DNA from: Diadophis punctatus similis
Lineage: Eukaryota; Chordata; Lepidosauria; Squamata; Dipsadidae
DNA length: 64,000 nucleotides
Assembly: GCA_023053685.1 (NCBI GenBank)
Contig: JALIGW010000016.1
Location: 5,402,001 to 5,466,000, forward strand
Direction of reading: 5' to 3'
The notes below the pieces were generated by a model that had not been told where the DNA came from, ran no database searches, and saw nothing but the letters and a program-made list of their open reading frames with translations. The position numbers were made by a program, and so were the translations under genes. Below, in pieces: positions 22,470-34,000 of this stretch (positions within the stretch are counted from its first letter, which is position 1; each line of letters begins with the position of its first letter).

Positions 22470-22701
22470 CAGGTAGTCCTCGACTTACCACAGTTTGCTT
22501 AGTGACCGTTCAAAGTTACAATGGCACTGAAAAAAGTGACGTGACCATTTTTCAACTCATGACCTTTGTAGAATCCCCATGATTATGTGATCAAAATTCA
22601 GATACTTGGCAACTGGTTCATACTTGTATCTTCTTGTATTTTCTCTGTTGTACGCCGCCCTGAGTCCTTCGGGAGTTGGGCGGCATATAAGAACACCATA
22701 A

Positions 22702-22761
<60 letters not shown>

Positions 22762-22992
22762 AAATACTTATGATGGTTGGCCTTGTCATGTGGTCAGCTT
22801 TTTGCAACCTTTTAGCAAGCAAAATCAATGGGGAAACCAGATTCACTTAACAACTGTGTTACTAACTTATCAATTGAAAGTGATTCACTTAACAACTGTG
22901 ACAAGAAAGTCATACAATGGGGCAAACTCAAATGTCTCACTGAACAGCAGAAATTTTGGGTTCAATTGTGGTTGTAAGTTGAGGACTACCTG
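22470..22992. mobile_element. pogo-type MITE, copy 2, split by a LINE tail
   Basis: Starts CAGGTAGTCCTCGACTTACC and ends AAGTTGAGGACTACCTG, flanked on both sides by TA (22468-22469 and 22993-22994). A 138-bp LINE 3' tail at 22626-22763 interrupts it. Confidence 0.85.
22626..22763 (+). mobile_element. LINE 3' tail with (AATA)n inserted in MITE copy 2
   Basis: GTATTTTCTCTGTTGTACGC, then GCCGCCCTGAGTCCTTCGGG and a long (AATA)n tail. The same 3' end terminates the L2-like element at 33214-33789. ATACTT at 22620-22625 and 22764-22769 is a 6-bp TSD. Confidence 0.85.
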
Positions 22993-23246
22993 TACACTGT
23001 TTTAATTCAGAAAAACTTGTTACGGGGAGCCATTTACTTTTTCTCCTCTCACATGGAAGGAGAAGCTTCCCCTAATAGTAGATGTGCAACAGCATGGTAT
23101 TCTAGCTGCACAAAAGTGAACAATTCAGCTCTTGGTTGAAGTAGGCTTATTTCACATGGAACGGAAGAATTTGGATTTGTTCAGTATTTTGGAGGAAAAG
23201 CAATTCTGGTAATGCAAATAAAGTCTAGAGTAGTCAATGTCAGTCG

Positions 23247-23329
23247 GTTTAAGATGTGTGGACTTCAAATTCTGGGAGTTGAAGTCCTACACATCTTAAA
23301 GTGGCTGAGGTTGAAAAACAGTGACCTAC
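23247..23329. mobile_element. Diverged CAGTGTTTCCC-family MITE
   Basis: Contains the palindrome core TGGACTTCAAATTCTGGGAG and GTTGAAGTCC, with a degraded end near GAAAAACAGTG. Related to 16859-16994. Confidence 0.5.
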
Positions 23330-23452
23330 ATGGTCCCGCACAAAGGAAGAAGACATGAACTGGTGCAAAACACTGTTAAAATCAAAACCTCACAGAATTG
23401 TGGGGAAAATGGGCAGGAGTGTTAAGTATGTTTGCTGCCTTATGCTGACCAA

Positions 23453-23474
23453 ATATACATACATACATACATAC
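23453..23474. repeat. (ATAC)n microsatellite
   Basis: Tandem ATAC units that continue after the inserted MITE at 23612, so one repeat was split by the insertion. Confidence 0.8.
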
Positions 23475-23611
23475 CAGTAGTGGATTCTAAATCCCATTGC
23501 TACCGGTTCTGCGCACATGCGCAGAAGCATCCTGCGCGGGTGGGTGGAGCCTCCCATCGCCGCCACTACCAGTTCACAGAACCGGGCCGAACCAGGAGCA
23601 ACCCACCGCTC
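23475..23611. mobile_element. hAT MITE (CAGTGGTGGGTTCC family) inserted in an (ATAC)n tract
   Basis: Starts CAGTAGTGGATTC and ends GAGCAACCCACCGCTC. Contains TGCGCACATGCGCAGAAGC. The flanking ATACATAC copies agree with an 8-bp TSD but are uninformative within a microsatellite. Confidence 0.6.
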
Positions 23612-24203
23612 ATACATACATGCATACATACATAAAGGGAAATAATAGCAATAATATTTTTAGAGATTATTTATTGGAGGACACATAGCAGGCAAGGCAT
23701 GGGATAGCCTTCTGATTTTTTTTTCTCTTTTGACATTGCGTAGTTGTGAGACAAGGAGAAATGGCTCTTACCAAATGTCTGAACTTGTCTCTTGCAGGGA
23801 GGTTTGAATCTGATCCAGGGCCACAGATAGTCCATTCCTGATGCAAAAAAAAAAAAAGTTTATCACCTGCTAAAAATCCCTGTTTGGTATAGGTGTTAAA
23901 GAGGTTCAAGAATGTCACAGCCAATTATGGTTTTGTTAAAAATGATACTTGTAGGCAGTTTTCACTTCCTCATTTACTATTCTTTCATCTTACACCCAAT
24001 GAAAGATATATGCATACGGTTGAAGTAAGTTAGCATCCACCCATCTCCTAGAAAAAAATGAGATATCCTAGGAAATATTGAAAAGGAAGAATATGTTTCC
24101 CTGGATGAGAAAAAAACATGTTTTAAAGACAAAGCATCTTCCTGCAGCTCCCTGCCTCCCTTCAGCTCCTGGGTGATGGGATTAAGACCTTCACCCTTAG
24201 GAC

Positions 24204-24482
24204 GAGGGGCGGGTTGCTCTCTTACCTTGTTACCGGTGCGCTGTGTGCGCATTGCCACATTTTGTGCACGCACCCCCTTGCTATGCGCGCGTGTGCGCCC
24301 TCACGCGATTTTGCTTCTGCGCATGCGCAGGAAGCAAAAAAAGCCCAAAAATTCTGAAAAAAAGATGGCGACGCACGACAGCCCGGTGAAGACGGCACTG
24401 GAGCTGTTGCGTGCAAATTGCGTAATATGCCGGCCGCTACCAGTGCGGCAGAGGCGGCTGCACCGGTAGGAACCCACCACTG
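24204..24482. mobile_element. hAT MITE nested in LTR copy 1 (left)
   Basis: The right end GGTAGGAACCCACCACTG matches the family terminus; the left end GAGGGGCGGGTTGC is diverged. CTTAGGAC at 24196-24203 and CTTAGGTC at 24483-24490 are a 7 of 8 TSD. Contains a perfect TGCGCATGCGCA at 24318-24329. Confidence 0.75.
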
Positions 24483-24885
24483 CTTAGGTCCTGCCTTAGG
24501 ACATGATAGGATTAGCCCTGTACCCATCTCACCACATGGCACCTGGGAAGATTGCATCAGCCAGCAAGACTCAAGCAAACTTGGACTCAGGACAGCCTAC
24601 AGAGTTGCCCCTGCATTGCCCCATGGGAGTCTGACAGCCAATCAGAGTGCATTTCTTGCACAGGTGCAGGAGACCCTGGGGCGGGGCCCAAGAGAGGGCA
24701 TAAAACCAAGGGACTCTCAGCATCTCTCCCCTTTTTCTTCTTCTTCAATATCTTCAAGGCATATGATTCCCCTTTTCCCTAGAACCTCAGACCATGTGGT
24801 TCTGCTGTCCTCCATTAAACCATCTTTCCAAGCAGTCACCATGCTTCCAGTGTCTTTTTCCCCACTTGGAACTGAACCCAGAAGG

Positions 24886-25323
24886 CAGTGGTGGGTTCCT
24901 GCCGGAGCTGTCCGGTGCGTAGCTCCAGTAGGGAGCGGCCGATTTCACAATTTGCACGCGATCGCACAGAGCCATTTTTGCTGGTCCGGTGCATGCATCG
25001 CCATCTTTTTCTGACAATTTTTGGGCGATTTTGCTTCTGTGCATGCGCGGAAGCAAAATCTTGCCAAAATCTCGCGAGGGGATGGGCACGCGCGCAAGAT
25101 TTTGGCGCAATTTTGCTTCTGCGTATGCGCGGAAGAAAAATCGTGCCAAAATCTCTCTCGCGTGCGCGTCCCCTTGCAAGATTTTGGCGCGATTTTGCTT
25201 CCGCACATGCACAGAAGCAAAATTGTGTAAGGGGGCGCGCACGCGTAGTGAGCGTGCGTGCACCCGAAACTTGGAGATGCACGTGCAGTGCACCAGCATG
25301 GGTAAGTGAGCAGCCCGCCCCTG
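24886..25323. mobile_element. hAT MITE nested in LTR copy 1 (right), with internal tandem repeats
   Basis: Starts CAGTGGTGGGTTCCTGCC and ends GCAGCCCGCCCCTG. CCAGAAGG at 24878-24885 and 25324-25331 is an exact 8-bp TSD. The interior repeats a unit of about 60 bp built on GATTTTGCTTCTGCG with inverted partner GAAGCAAAATC, which creates the open frames seen on both strands. Confidence 0.85.
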
Positions 25324-25948
25324 CCAGAAGGATATTCCTTACAACACAGTACATAATATTCCTTCTCATTTTTAATTTATTTAATAGATATTTAAAAACA
25401 ATCCAGAAAAAAAATTCAAGATAATTCTTAACCCATCTCATGGGACATACCACAATCAGTACTTTAGTCCTTGAGATGTCCTAAGACTTTTCATAAGTTT
25501 CAGCTCTCTCAATAATTACAACCTAATAACCATGACTTAATATTAATTAGGAGTAGCAATAACAGCACCCCAGAGTGCTATTGATGTATCACCAAAGACC
25601 ATTTTTAGATGCAATAAATCTTTGAATAACCTTAATAACTGTCCTGAATACTCTCACTTTTTTTTACCTGATTGCATTATTGGCCTTGGGACCCCCTCGC
25701 CAGAGAAGCCCCAGGTTTGAAAGGTCTTTCTTCCTTGACATTACTGTTGCTAACTTTAATCTTTCCCATCATCTGGAAAAATTGAAAGAAATCACCCTTT
25801 CCCTGAAAATTTACAAACCAATGTGTTCCACAAATTCCTTGGTGGTTGGAAGTTCTCTGTTTGATTGGCCAGGAGGATGATGTCACAAGCATTCCAGTTT
25901 ACCAATCAGTGTCTTTGTGGCACTTTCAACACTGACTTATTTATTTAT

Positions 25949-26590
25949 ATGAGTTATTATTTATAACATGCTTGTGAAGAAGGCACAGAAGAGGCTGTAC
26001 TTCCTGAGAATGCTCAGGAAGATAAATCTATCTCAGCATCTACTGCTGTCCTACTATCACAGCACCATTGAGAGTGTCCTGACATATGGCATTCTTGCAT
26101 GGCATGGGAGCAGCTCTGCAGCGGACAAAAACGCTCTACAGAGAATCATTAAAACTGCCCAGAATATCATTGGGCTCCAGCTACCAGCCCTGGACGATAT
26201 CTCTGCATCTCACTGTTTGAGGAAGTTGCACAACATTCTCAGAGACTCTTCCCATCCTGCTTACAGTTTTTTTGGCCTGTTGCCTTCTGGCAGAAGATAC
26301 AGAACAATTAAAACTCGGACCACACGTTTTCTGAATAGTTTTTATCCCAGAGCTATAATTGCACTCAACAATGAACTAAAGGGTCACCATCAGTGAGTTG
26401 TTGAACAGCATTACTTGGTCTGTTGTGTGGATGTTTTGGTGGTTTAGGGTGGGGAATTTGTGGCGGGTGAGGGCGTGTTTTTGGGATTGTTGTGTGTATT
26501 GGGCCTGGTCTTTGCGCGTTATGTGAATTTCGTTGTATGGGTATACTGGGTATACTATATGTACAATGACAATAAAGTATATTTGTTTAT
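25949..26590 (+). mobile_element. Rex/CR1-group LINE fragment, reverse transcriptase C-terminus and 3' end
   Basis: An uninterrupted frame at 25968-26396 encodes KKAQKRLYFLRMLRKINLSQ, then STIESVLTYGILAWHG and FGLLPSGRRYRTIKTRTTRF, the pattern of the region after the RT core in Rex/L2-group non-LTR elements. A 3' end with ACAATGACAATAAAGTA follows. 5'-truncated; not a host gene. Confidence 0.75.
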
Positions 26591-26788
26591 TTATTCATTT
26601 GTTGTGTCATTACCTTCCTTTGACCTATAACCCATTGCCTTCAGATCAAAATATTAAAATGTAAGTGTCAAGATATGAGTATTTGTTTAATGATAAAAAA
26701 TACAATAAAAGGTCTTAAAAAAAAGAAAACTGAATGCTGAGGAAGCAAAGAATTACAGAGTTCAGAAACACAGGCAGATTTGCACATA

Positions 26789-27182
26789 TGGGTAGTCCTT
26801 GAATTACGACCACAATTGAGCCCAAAATTTATGTTGCTAAGCGAAACATTTGTTAAGTGAGTTTGCCCCATTTTATGACTTTTCTTGCCACAGTTGTTAA
26901 GTGAATCATTGGATTTGTTAAGTTAGTAACATAATTGTTAAGTGAATCTGGAGTTCCCATTGACTTTGCTTGTCAAAAGCTTGCAAAAGGGGATCACATG
27001 ACCCCAGGACACTACGACTGTCATTAAGTATGAACCACTTGCCAAGCATCTGGATTTTAATCATGTGACCATGGGAATGCTGCAAAGTTTGTAAGTGTGA
27101 AAAACCATCATAAGCACTTTTTCAGTGCTGTTGTAACTTTGAACGGTCACTAAATGAACTGTTGTAAGTCGAGGACTACCTA
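26789..27182. mobile_element. pogo-type MITE, copy 3
   Basis: Left GGTAGTCCTTGAATTACG, right GTAAGTCGAGGACTACC, flanked by TA. In opposite orientation to copies 1 and 2. Confidence 0.75.
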
Positions 27183-27289
27183 TACCAATTATTCCTTCAT
27201 TCACTATAAGTAAAATCAGGACAAAATTTTAAACATGCTAGCCAAATTTTCTGACTTTTTTGAGTCATTGGAGTCGATGGTGCTCTCTG

Positions 27290-27400
27290 AGCTTGGTTGT
27301 TTGCTTGTAGATGTTTCATTACCTGTTAGGTAACATCATCAGTGCTAGTGAGCGTGGGATTTGCTCCCTGTTGATGTACGCTAGTTTGCCCTGCTAGTTT
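27290..27400 (-). mobile_element. Penelope-type retroelement remnant carrying a hammerhead core
   Basis: The minus strand reads CACTGATGATGTTACC, then TAACAGGTAATGAAACATC and AGCAAACAACCAAGCTCAG. This is a dispersed reptile repeat as I remember it; assignment to Penelope-like elements rests on the ribozyme they typically carry. Ends are not defined. Confidence 0.45.
27307..27345 (-). ncRNA. Hammerhead-ribozyme-like motif
   Basis: On the minus strand: stem I GCA, core CTGATGA (27342-27336), stem II TTACC/GGTAA with a TAACA loop, GAAAC (27317-27313), cleavage triplet ATC (27312-27310), then TAC for stem I. All core bases are present and stem III is minimal, as in retroelement hammerheads that work as dimers. 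Stem I has a C-A mismatch and stem II a one-base asymmetry, so activity of this copy is doubtful. Confidence 0.55.
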
Positions 27401-27711
27401 TCTGAATTTATTGAATCATAACTCCATCAAAATCAATCATATAAAATCCATTTAGGATGTGATTAAGTTAATGTGATATGTCAATTATCGCCACTTTTCT
27501 CTTTCATGAATCCATAACTTTTCTTTGGTGTACCAATGCAGGCGCAAGAATACAAGGATGCAGGTAAGTCTACCCACCGCCTGTCTGTGCTTTATCTCTT
27601 TTATGAACTGTTGATATTTAACCCTTATAATTTTAAATATATTGATAATTATTTTTCTACTTTATTGCACTGCTTACTATAATTATAATTATCAATATAT
27701 TTAAATTCGCT

Positions 27712-27978
27712 TTGGATAGCGAGAATGGGTGGCATATGGCTTTAATTCTTTCATTAAACAAACGAACGAACAACTGGGTCTTCCGAGCGCTAGGGGTCGC
27801 TGTTGGAGACGTCGGCCTTCTAGCTGCCACTTCCCTCCCTCCCTCCCTCCCAACCCTCTCAGTTCAGTTATCAGGAAGTGTCTCCTGGAGACGCCGGGTC
27901 GGCTTCCAGTTAGAAACAGGCGGTGGTTGCCGTTGGTGGTTCCGGTGGCTGCTGTTCTGGTCTGGGCGTGGTGGCATC
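27712..27978 (+). promoter_or_regulatory. MTMR6 promoter / 5' UTR
   Basis: CpG becomes frequent from about 27780 (GAGCGC, GACGTCGG, GACGCCGGGTCGG) to about 28150. A (CCCT)n run lies at 27833-27852. An in-frame ATG at 27736 has no stop before the MTMR6 start and would add 81 residues, but this stretch resembles no family member and is probably upstream of the transcription start. Confidence 0.5.
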
Positions 27979-28002
27979 ATGGAGCACATCCGCACCACGA
28001 AG
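27979..28002 (+). CDS. MTMR6: MTMR6 exon 1
   Basis: 24 coding nt encoding MEHIRTTK, identical to human. Donor GTAATA. Strong start context (GCATCATGG). Confidence 0.95.
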
Positions 28003-31000
28003 GTAATAACATTCTCCCTCCGCGTCGGCCCCTTTGGCAGTCGGTTAACTGGGTGCAGAACTTGGCTAATTTCTCCGGTTGCCCAGGTTCTACTCCGGTT
28101 CTACTCCGTGGCAACGGGCTTCCCTTGGGATGACCAGGATCCGCTCCCCGCGGGCTCTTTTTCCCAGCGTGCTGCCCTCCAGATGTGTAGAATCCACAGT
28201 CTCCAGAATTCAGAGCACATTTAGAACTCTTTATTCATTGAAGGATTAATTTGGGAGTGCAATATTGAGTGACGTTGACCTGGCTGGTGCCTGGCATTCT
28301 GTTGAGTGGTTTTGGGGGTGTTTTGGGGGGTGGTTTTTTTTTTTTTTTGAGAAGGCGGACTGCTTTCTGCGAAGTACTTGGATGTTTCAAAGGAATCGCC
28401 CACCTTTTAAGGCTCTATGCATTCTTCCTATCTGGAGAGGCTTAAAATAATAACATGTATTTGCATTTCGGTTATGGTTCCAACCTAAGGGTAGATAGAA
28501 TTGGAATTTCAGCAGCCTGTGAGACAAGGTCCCTTCCGATGATGATGATGATGATGATGATGATAATATAATTTATTATTATTATTATCTTGCAAGGGTT
28601 GTTACTCAGTAGCTTCAGCCTCTTCTTGATCCGTTGAATTATCATTTTGGCAGATTTGTCTATACCAGATTCTCTCGTTTCCTGGAGGCATATATTAGTG
28701 GAACCTAACTAGCAGGCTTATACAGTAAGCCGCTTTTTCATTGCCTTCGATTTTTCCAGGCACCAGGAGGGCTCTCTCCACATTTAGTTGTGATCAGCAT
28801 AGCTGAAATCCATTGTGTGCCATTCAGGGGCACGCATAGGGTAAGCTGCCGGTAGCACGTTTTTAAAAAAAATTCAAAGGGCACACAGTAAGCAAAGATA
28901 GATGCTCTTTTAAATAACAAAAACAAAAAACCTTTGTTACTGTTTCCATTATTTATTGGATGTCAGCAATGTGATTTTGGAAACCCTTACCTCTTTCAAA
29001 TTCAGCTTGTATTTTATTCTCATTCCATGCACTATTGAATTCTGGGCTACAAAATCTTGAGCGATTAGTATGTGAGATAAATATAATAATTCAGAAGTTT
29101 GAGCATTTTCTCAGCACTTTTTCATTTTTGCTGTTGAAATATTTTTTTCTATAATTTCTTGGCTGCTGCTGTTTTTCTGTATTTGTTTATAAATTGCAAG
29201 TACGGTAGCAATTCAACTGTATAATCTTGCAATAAATAATTCTGCTGGTATTTTACCATTTTCCTAGGTTTGCCTACTTTTTATACACTGTTTAATCTTT
29301 CCTTATTATTCTAGATGCTGTTTTACTTTCAAATTTAGCAAATTAAATGAAACTTTTTTTCATTGCGTTGTGTCAACAATGTGTTGTAAGTTACTCTAGC
29401 ACTGTTTGGCTTCTGTTTCCTCTGTATTCATGGTTTGAGCATAGACTTGGATTAATGTAATATTGATTTGCTTTCCTTGCATTCTTGTAAGTAACTGATA
29501 ATAGCCCTCTTCTGTCAACAGCTCTTGCCTGATCTCTCTTTTTGCATATCTAGCAATAATTATCAGTATTCTTAACCTGGCATTTCTCTGGTCATTATAA
29601 ATACATAGGTCTGTATCTCTGTCTAATAGACCTGAAGCACTGCATGTGAACCAGATCTTGCTGTGTTCTTGGAGCATACTTTTAACTTTTGCACATCTAA
29701 TACTACAGCTTAAGATATGAAGAGTTGGGCATGAACAGGACTCTCCCTTCCATAATTAGAGAGACTCATATCCTAATTTCAGTGGATTGTAGAGCAGCTA
29801 TTTCATCTCAGGCTCCCCCAGGCTGAAAGTATTTCACAGTGGAATCTAGAGGCCGCTCATTGTGATCTGGCTCCAAACAAAACATAAGAGTACCCTCTTC
29901 AATTCTTTCAATTCTTTTGATATCTAGAAAACAATCCATGCAGACAGTCAGGAAAGAACTATGTTGTTATGAACTTTAGTGTAATCTGTGAGCAAACTCT
30001 ATCATACAGACAGCTTTCTGTGCAATAAATAATTTGGTTTCAGTTACGTTGAGCTTTTGTTGAATAGTTTCATATTTTGCTTTTTTTAAAAATGCAGGTT
30101 GAACAGGTAAAATTACTAGACCGATTCAGCACAAACATCAAGTCACAAACAGGAACTCTTTACCTTACAGCAACTCACTTGTTATTTATAGATTCCAGCC
30201 AGAAAGAGACATGGGTAAGGAGAATAAGTAAGGTTTTATGCTGCATTCCTTTACTTATATATTTTTCTGCATTGTGTAACTTCCAAGAAACATATGGGCT
30301 GATGTACACAACTTTTCAAAAGTGCCCTGTGACATTTATGTTACAACTCTAAAGGCAGTCCTAACCATGGAAGTTGAGTGTGTAATAACTGTTTAGTGCA
30401 TATCTTTATAAGATTCTTCTTAAAAAGAATCTTCGTAAGATTTTTCTGTGCTTCATTGCCACAATAATACAGTGTGTACTTGAAAAAATTTAAGCTTTAA
30501 CTGCAGTCTCTTGTATGAAATCAGTGAGGTAGATTACATAGGATGTATTTGCCTAAACAAAATGAGAAATCTCCACTGAATGTGCTTAAAGCTACTTTTC
30601 AAATGGAAAAAGAGCAACAAGCAACTTTGACGTAATATTACATTATTATGCTCATTATAGTGAACATGTATGTCCTCTTGTGTGAACCTGATGCTCACTA
30701 TATGTATTGGTACTGCAGCTTTCAGAATGCCCACAAGCATAGCCAATTCTGAGAGATGTAGCGTCAGTACCGTACATCTGGAGATAGCTAAAATGGGGAA
30801 ACTGATACAGATTTTATGCACCCTCATCGGAAACTTAAGATTGTTGAAAGAGCCTTATCTGTATTGTTTAACTTACAGTTTTTGTGGTTTCCTGTATGCT
30901 GTAGATATTACACCATCATATTGCTGCGGTGGAGAAACTTGCTTTGACTACTTCTGGCTGCCCCTTAGTGATTCAGTGTAAGAACTTCAGAATAGTTCAC

Positions 31001-34000
31001 TTCATTGTTCCCAGAGAAAGAGACTGCCATGATATTTATAACTCTTTGCTTCAGCTGTCAAAACCAGGTAGGAGGCAGATTTCTTCATTTCAAAATGTTT
31101 GGTACAGAGGGTTGCTCTGCTTATTTGTTTTAAAGAACTAGACAACAAAAGGTCAAACTCTTTTTTTTTTCTTTTCCCCCCTCCTCCCGTTTTAGCAAGA
31201 TACGATGAATTATATGCCTTTTCATACAATCCAAAGCAAAACGAGGATGAGAGGGTGCGAGGCTGGCAAATCATTGACCTCACAGAAGAATACGATCGGA
31301 TGGGTGTGCCTAACTCTGAATGGCAATTATCAGATGCAAACCACGATTATAAGGTAATAGGTTACTCATGCATTTATGATGCATCTGTTAATTTTCTAGT
31401 CCTCTCATATTTTACAGTGATCGAATGGATTTTTGAATATTAGGACGGTTGCTTTCATATCGGGAGGAACAGTGGTTGATTTATTCTCTTCTCATTTCAG
31501 AATTCTGTCTCAAAAGCACTCTCTTGATTCATACAACTTTTTAATAATTTCTTTGAGTCCCTAACTGGGTGGTTGGATGACTGCTGATCTGCAAGAACTA
31601 TTCAGATGGTACACATAGAGGTTGAAAAACAATTCAGAATATCTGTGTTTAGACCTGTGCTTTTCTTCTTTCCTTGCTGACAGAGATCAAGACTTGACTG
31701 GAAATTGTTAAACAAGATTTTTGTGTGTGTCTTGTCTAGTTTCTCTTTTCCTTTTTTGTTTTGTATATTTTTATTGATACTTTCATTTTAAGAATGGTTC
31801 CTGTTTATGTTTCTCATGTCAACTTTCATTGCAACTGGTGAGCTGTACTCTGTTAACTTTTTCTTTGCAACTATGTTACATTTGTATTGAAAATATATAC
31901 TGAAATAGGCATATTGTAGAAGGGAAATATGGAAATCCACAGATTAGTAATTGCTAGGATTACCGGTAGAAATATTCATCAGTATATATTTTTATCACAT
32001 GGTTGCCCCTATTTTCACTTGCTATTCTTTTTAAAGAGAGTCAGAGTTCAAAGTTTTAGTAATACTTTGTTTTTGTTTTTGAAGAGTTCAGGAAATGTGA
32101 GTGAAGAATTTTAATCTAAACACCCTAATCTTAGCTCTGGCTTTTATCACAAACTGTTGGAGAGCTGTATTACCTCATTTAAATATGTGGTCAATTGCTA
32201 TGGTCTCATTCTTGATCATTACATTCATCCAGAAGAGATAGATAAGACTGGACATTACTGCATTTGAAATTGTATTCTATTCTCTCATTCCTTTTCACTT
32301 CCATCCATTTTTCTGATATTGAGAACATTTAGACATCCCAACTTAGGTGTTTCTGATAAAAAAATGGAAATTGGATATACAACATACCTAACATGATTTT
32401 TGTTTGCAATTTCTTTCTTAAAACTTTCACAGATTTGTGAGACATATCCTAGAGACCTTTATGTTCCCAGGAATGCAAGCAAGCCCATAATTGTTGGCAG
32501 TTCTAAATTCCGAAGCAAAGGAAGGTTCCCTGTGCTCTCATATTATCATAAAGATAATGAGGTATAGTCTGATTTCTTTTCAACGCAAGTATCTAAAGGC
32601 TATTTCCCAGTACAGGAAAAGACAAAGTGGGTAAGTACAGTAATCTAGGTCCCTAGATCTATTCTAGTGCAATGAAAGTGGATGCTTAATAATGCAAGTA
32701 GTCCTTGACTTAAAGACCACAGTTTGGACTGGAATTTCTCTTGCTAAACAATGTGGTCATTAAATGAGTCATCACTTGATCCCACTTGATTTTACAAACC
32801 ATTTTTAACTGCTATTGTTAAGTGAATCCTCATGAATGTTAAGTGAATCTGGCTTCCCCAATTGACTTTGCCTGTAGGAAGCTGGCGGGGAAGATCGGAG
32901 ATCGCGATCTCGTGACCACAAGACACTGCAATGGTCATAAATGTGAGCCAGCTGCCCCAACTCTCAAATTGATATCACATGACCATGGGGGTGGTGCGAC
33001 GGTCATTACTTTGAGGACAAGTCATAATTCGCTTTTTCCAAGGTTGTTAATAACTTTGAACTGTTGTTAAATGAGCAGGTGTAAGTCAAGGACAACCTTT
33101 AATAATAATATGACTGGGTAGTTATGACCATAATAAGTTGTCAAACATAAAGGAATAGGGTATTAGTTAGTTCCCTTAGTTTTCTGTTTAATTATTAATG
33201 TAGCAATTATACGGTTTCCGGGTCCAATTCAAGGTGTTGATCATCATCTTTAAAGCCCTTCATGGCTTAGGACCAGGTTATCTCCGGGACCGCATTCTGC
33301 CTCATACTTCCCTCCGACCGGTTAGGGCCCACAGAGTTGGCCTCCTCGGGGTCCTGTCAGCCAAGCAATGCCGGCTGGCGGGCCCTAGGGGGAGGGCCTT
33401 CTCTGTGGCGGGCCCGGCGCTCTGGAACCAACTGCCTCCAGAGACCCGAACTATCCCCACCCTGCTGGCCTTCCGAAAAGCCGTTAAGACATGGCTCTTC
33501 CTGCAGGCTGGGGGTGGAGCCTAATCCATCTGTGCTCTCCCCCGGGTATGTCTGATTGTTGGATGGTTTTTTTTAATATGAATTTTTAATTTTTATATTT
33601 GCTTTTAATCTAACGTTTATTATTGGTGATTCTTGTATCTTTTTCTGTTGTACGCCGCCCTGAGTCCTTCGGGAGCTGGGCGGCATATAAGAAAACCGTA
33701 ATAAATAAATAAATAAATAATAAATAAATAAATAATAAATAAATAAATAAATAAATAATAAATAAATAAATAAATAAATAAATAAATATGGTTAGAAAAG
33801 TCACAGGTTGGTAGTCCTTTCTCTAAGGAATCCATAGCCTACAGCTAGGCTAACATGCATGATCATCAGAAGCAAGTGAACATATTGGCCAATGACAATG
33901 TCAATGACACGGGTGCAAATCAGCTATATTTGCAAATATACTTCTGCAGCAAACATAAGCTGTATTTGTGTTTTAAATCTATCATTATAGAAAATCTGAG

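Larger units (their letters stand above)
24021..25346 (+). mobile_element. Solo LTR copy 1, broken by two hAT MITEs
   Basis: The sequence starts TGAAGTAAGTTAGCATCC and ends GGATATTCCTTACAACA (TG...CA). It has retroviral-type promoter parts: CAGCCAATCAG at about 24639, GGGGCGGGGCC at about 24680, and GCATAAAACC. It is collinear with the LTR at 54698-55839. MITEs sit at 24204-24482 and 24886-25323. Flanks CGGT and CAGT match at 3 of 4. No gag, pol or env reading frame is nearby. Confidence 0.75.
21861..27711. other. Divergent intergenic spacer between NUP58 and MTMR6
   Basis: Repeat-filled spacer: MITEs at 21913, 22470 and 26789, an LTR at 24021-25346, a Rex-like LINE at 25949 and a hammerhead-bearing fragment at 27290-27400. 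No gene was recognised. Open frames at 24173-25453 lie in the LTR and its inserted MITEs. Confidence 0.7.
28003..30097. other. MTMR6 intron 1
   Basis: Holds a trinucleotide repeat at 28538 and a decayed RTE fragment at 29399. Otherwise nothing recognised. Confidence 0.6.

Noticed and set aside
24787..25453. Open frames of 170-205 codons on both strands
   Set aside because: They arise from about 60-bp repeats in a hAT MITE nested in an LTR; no homology and no splice structure.
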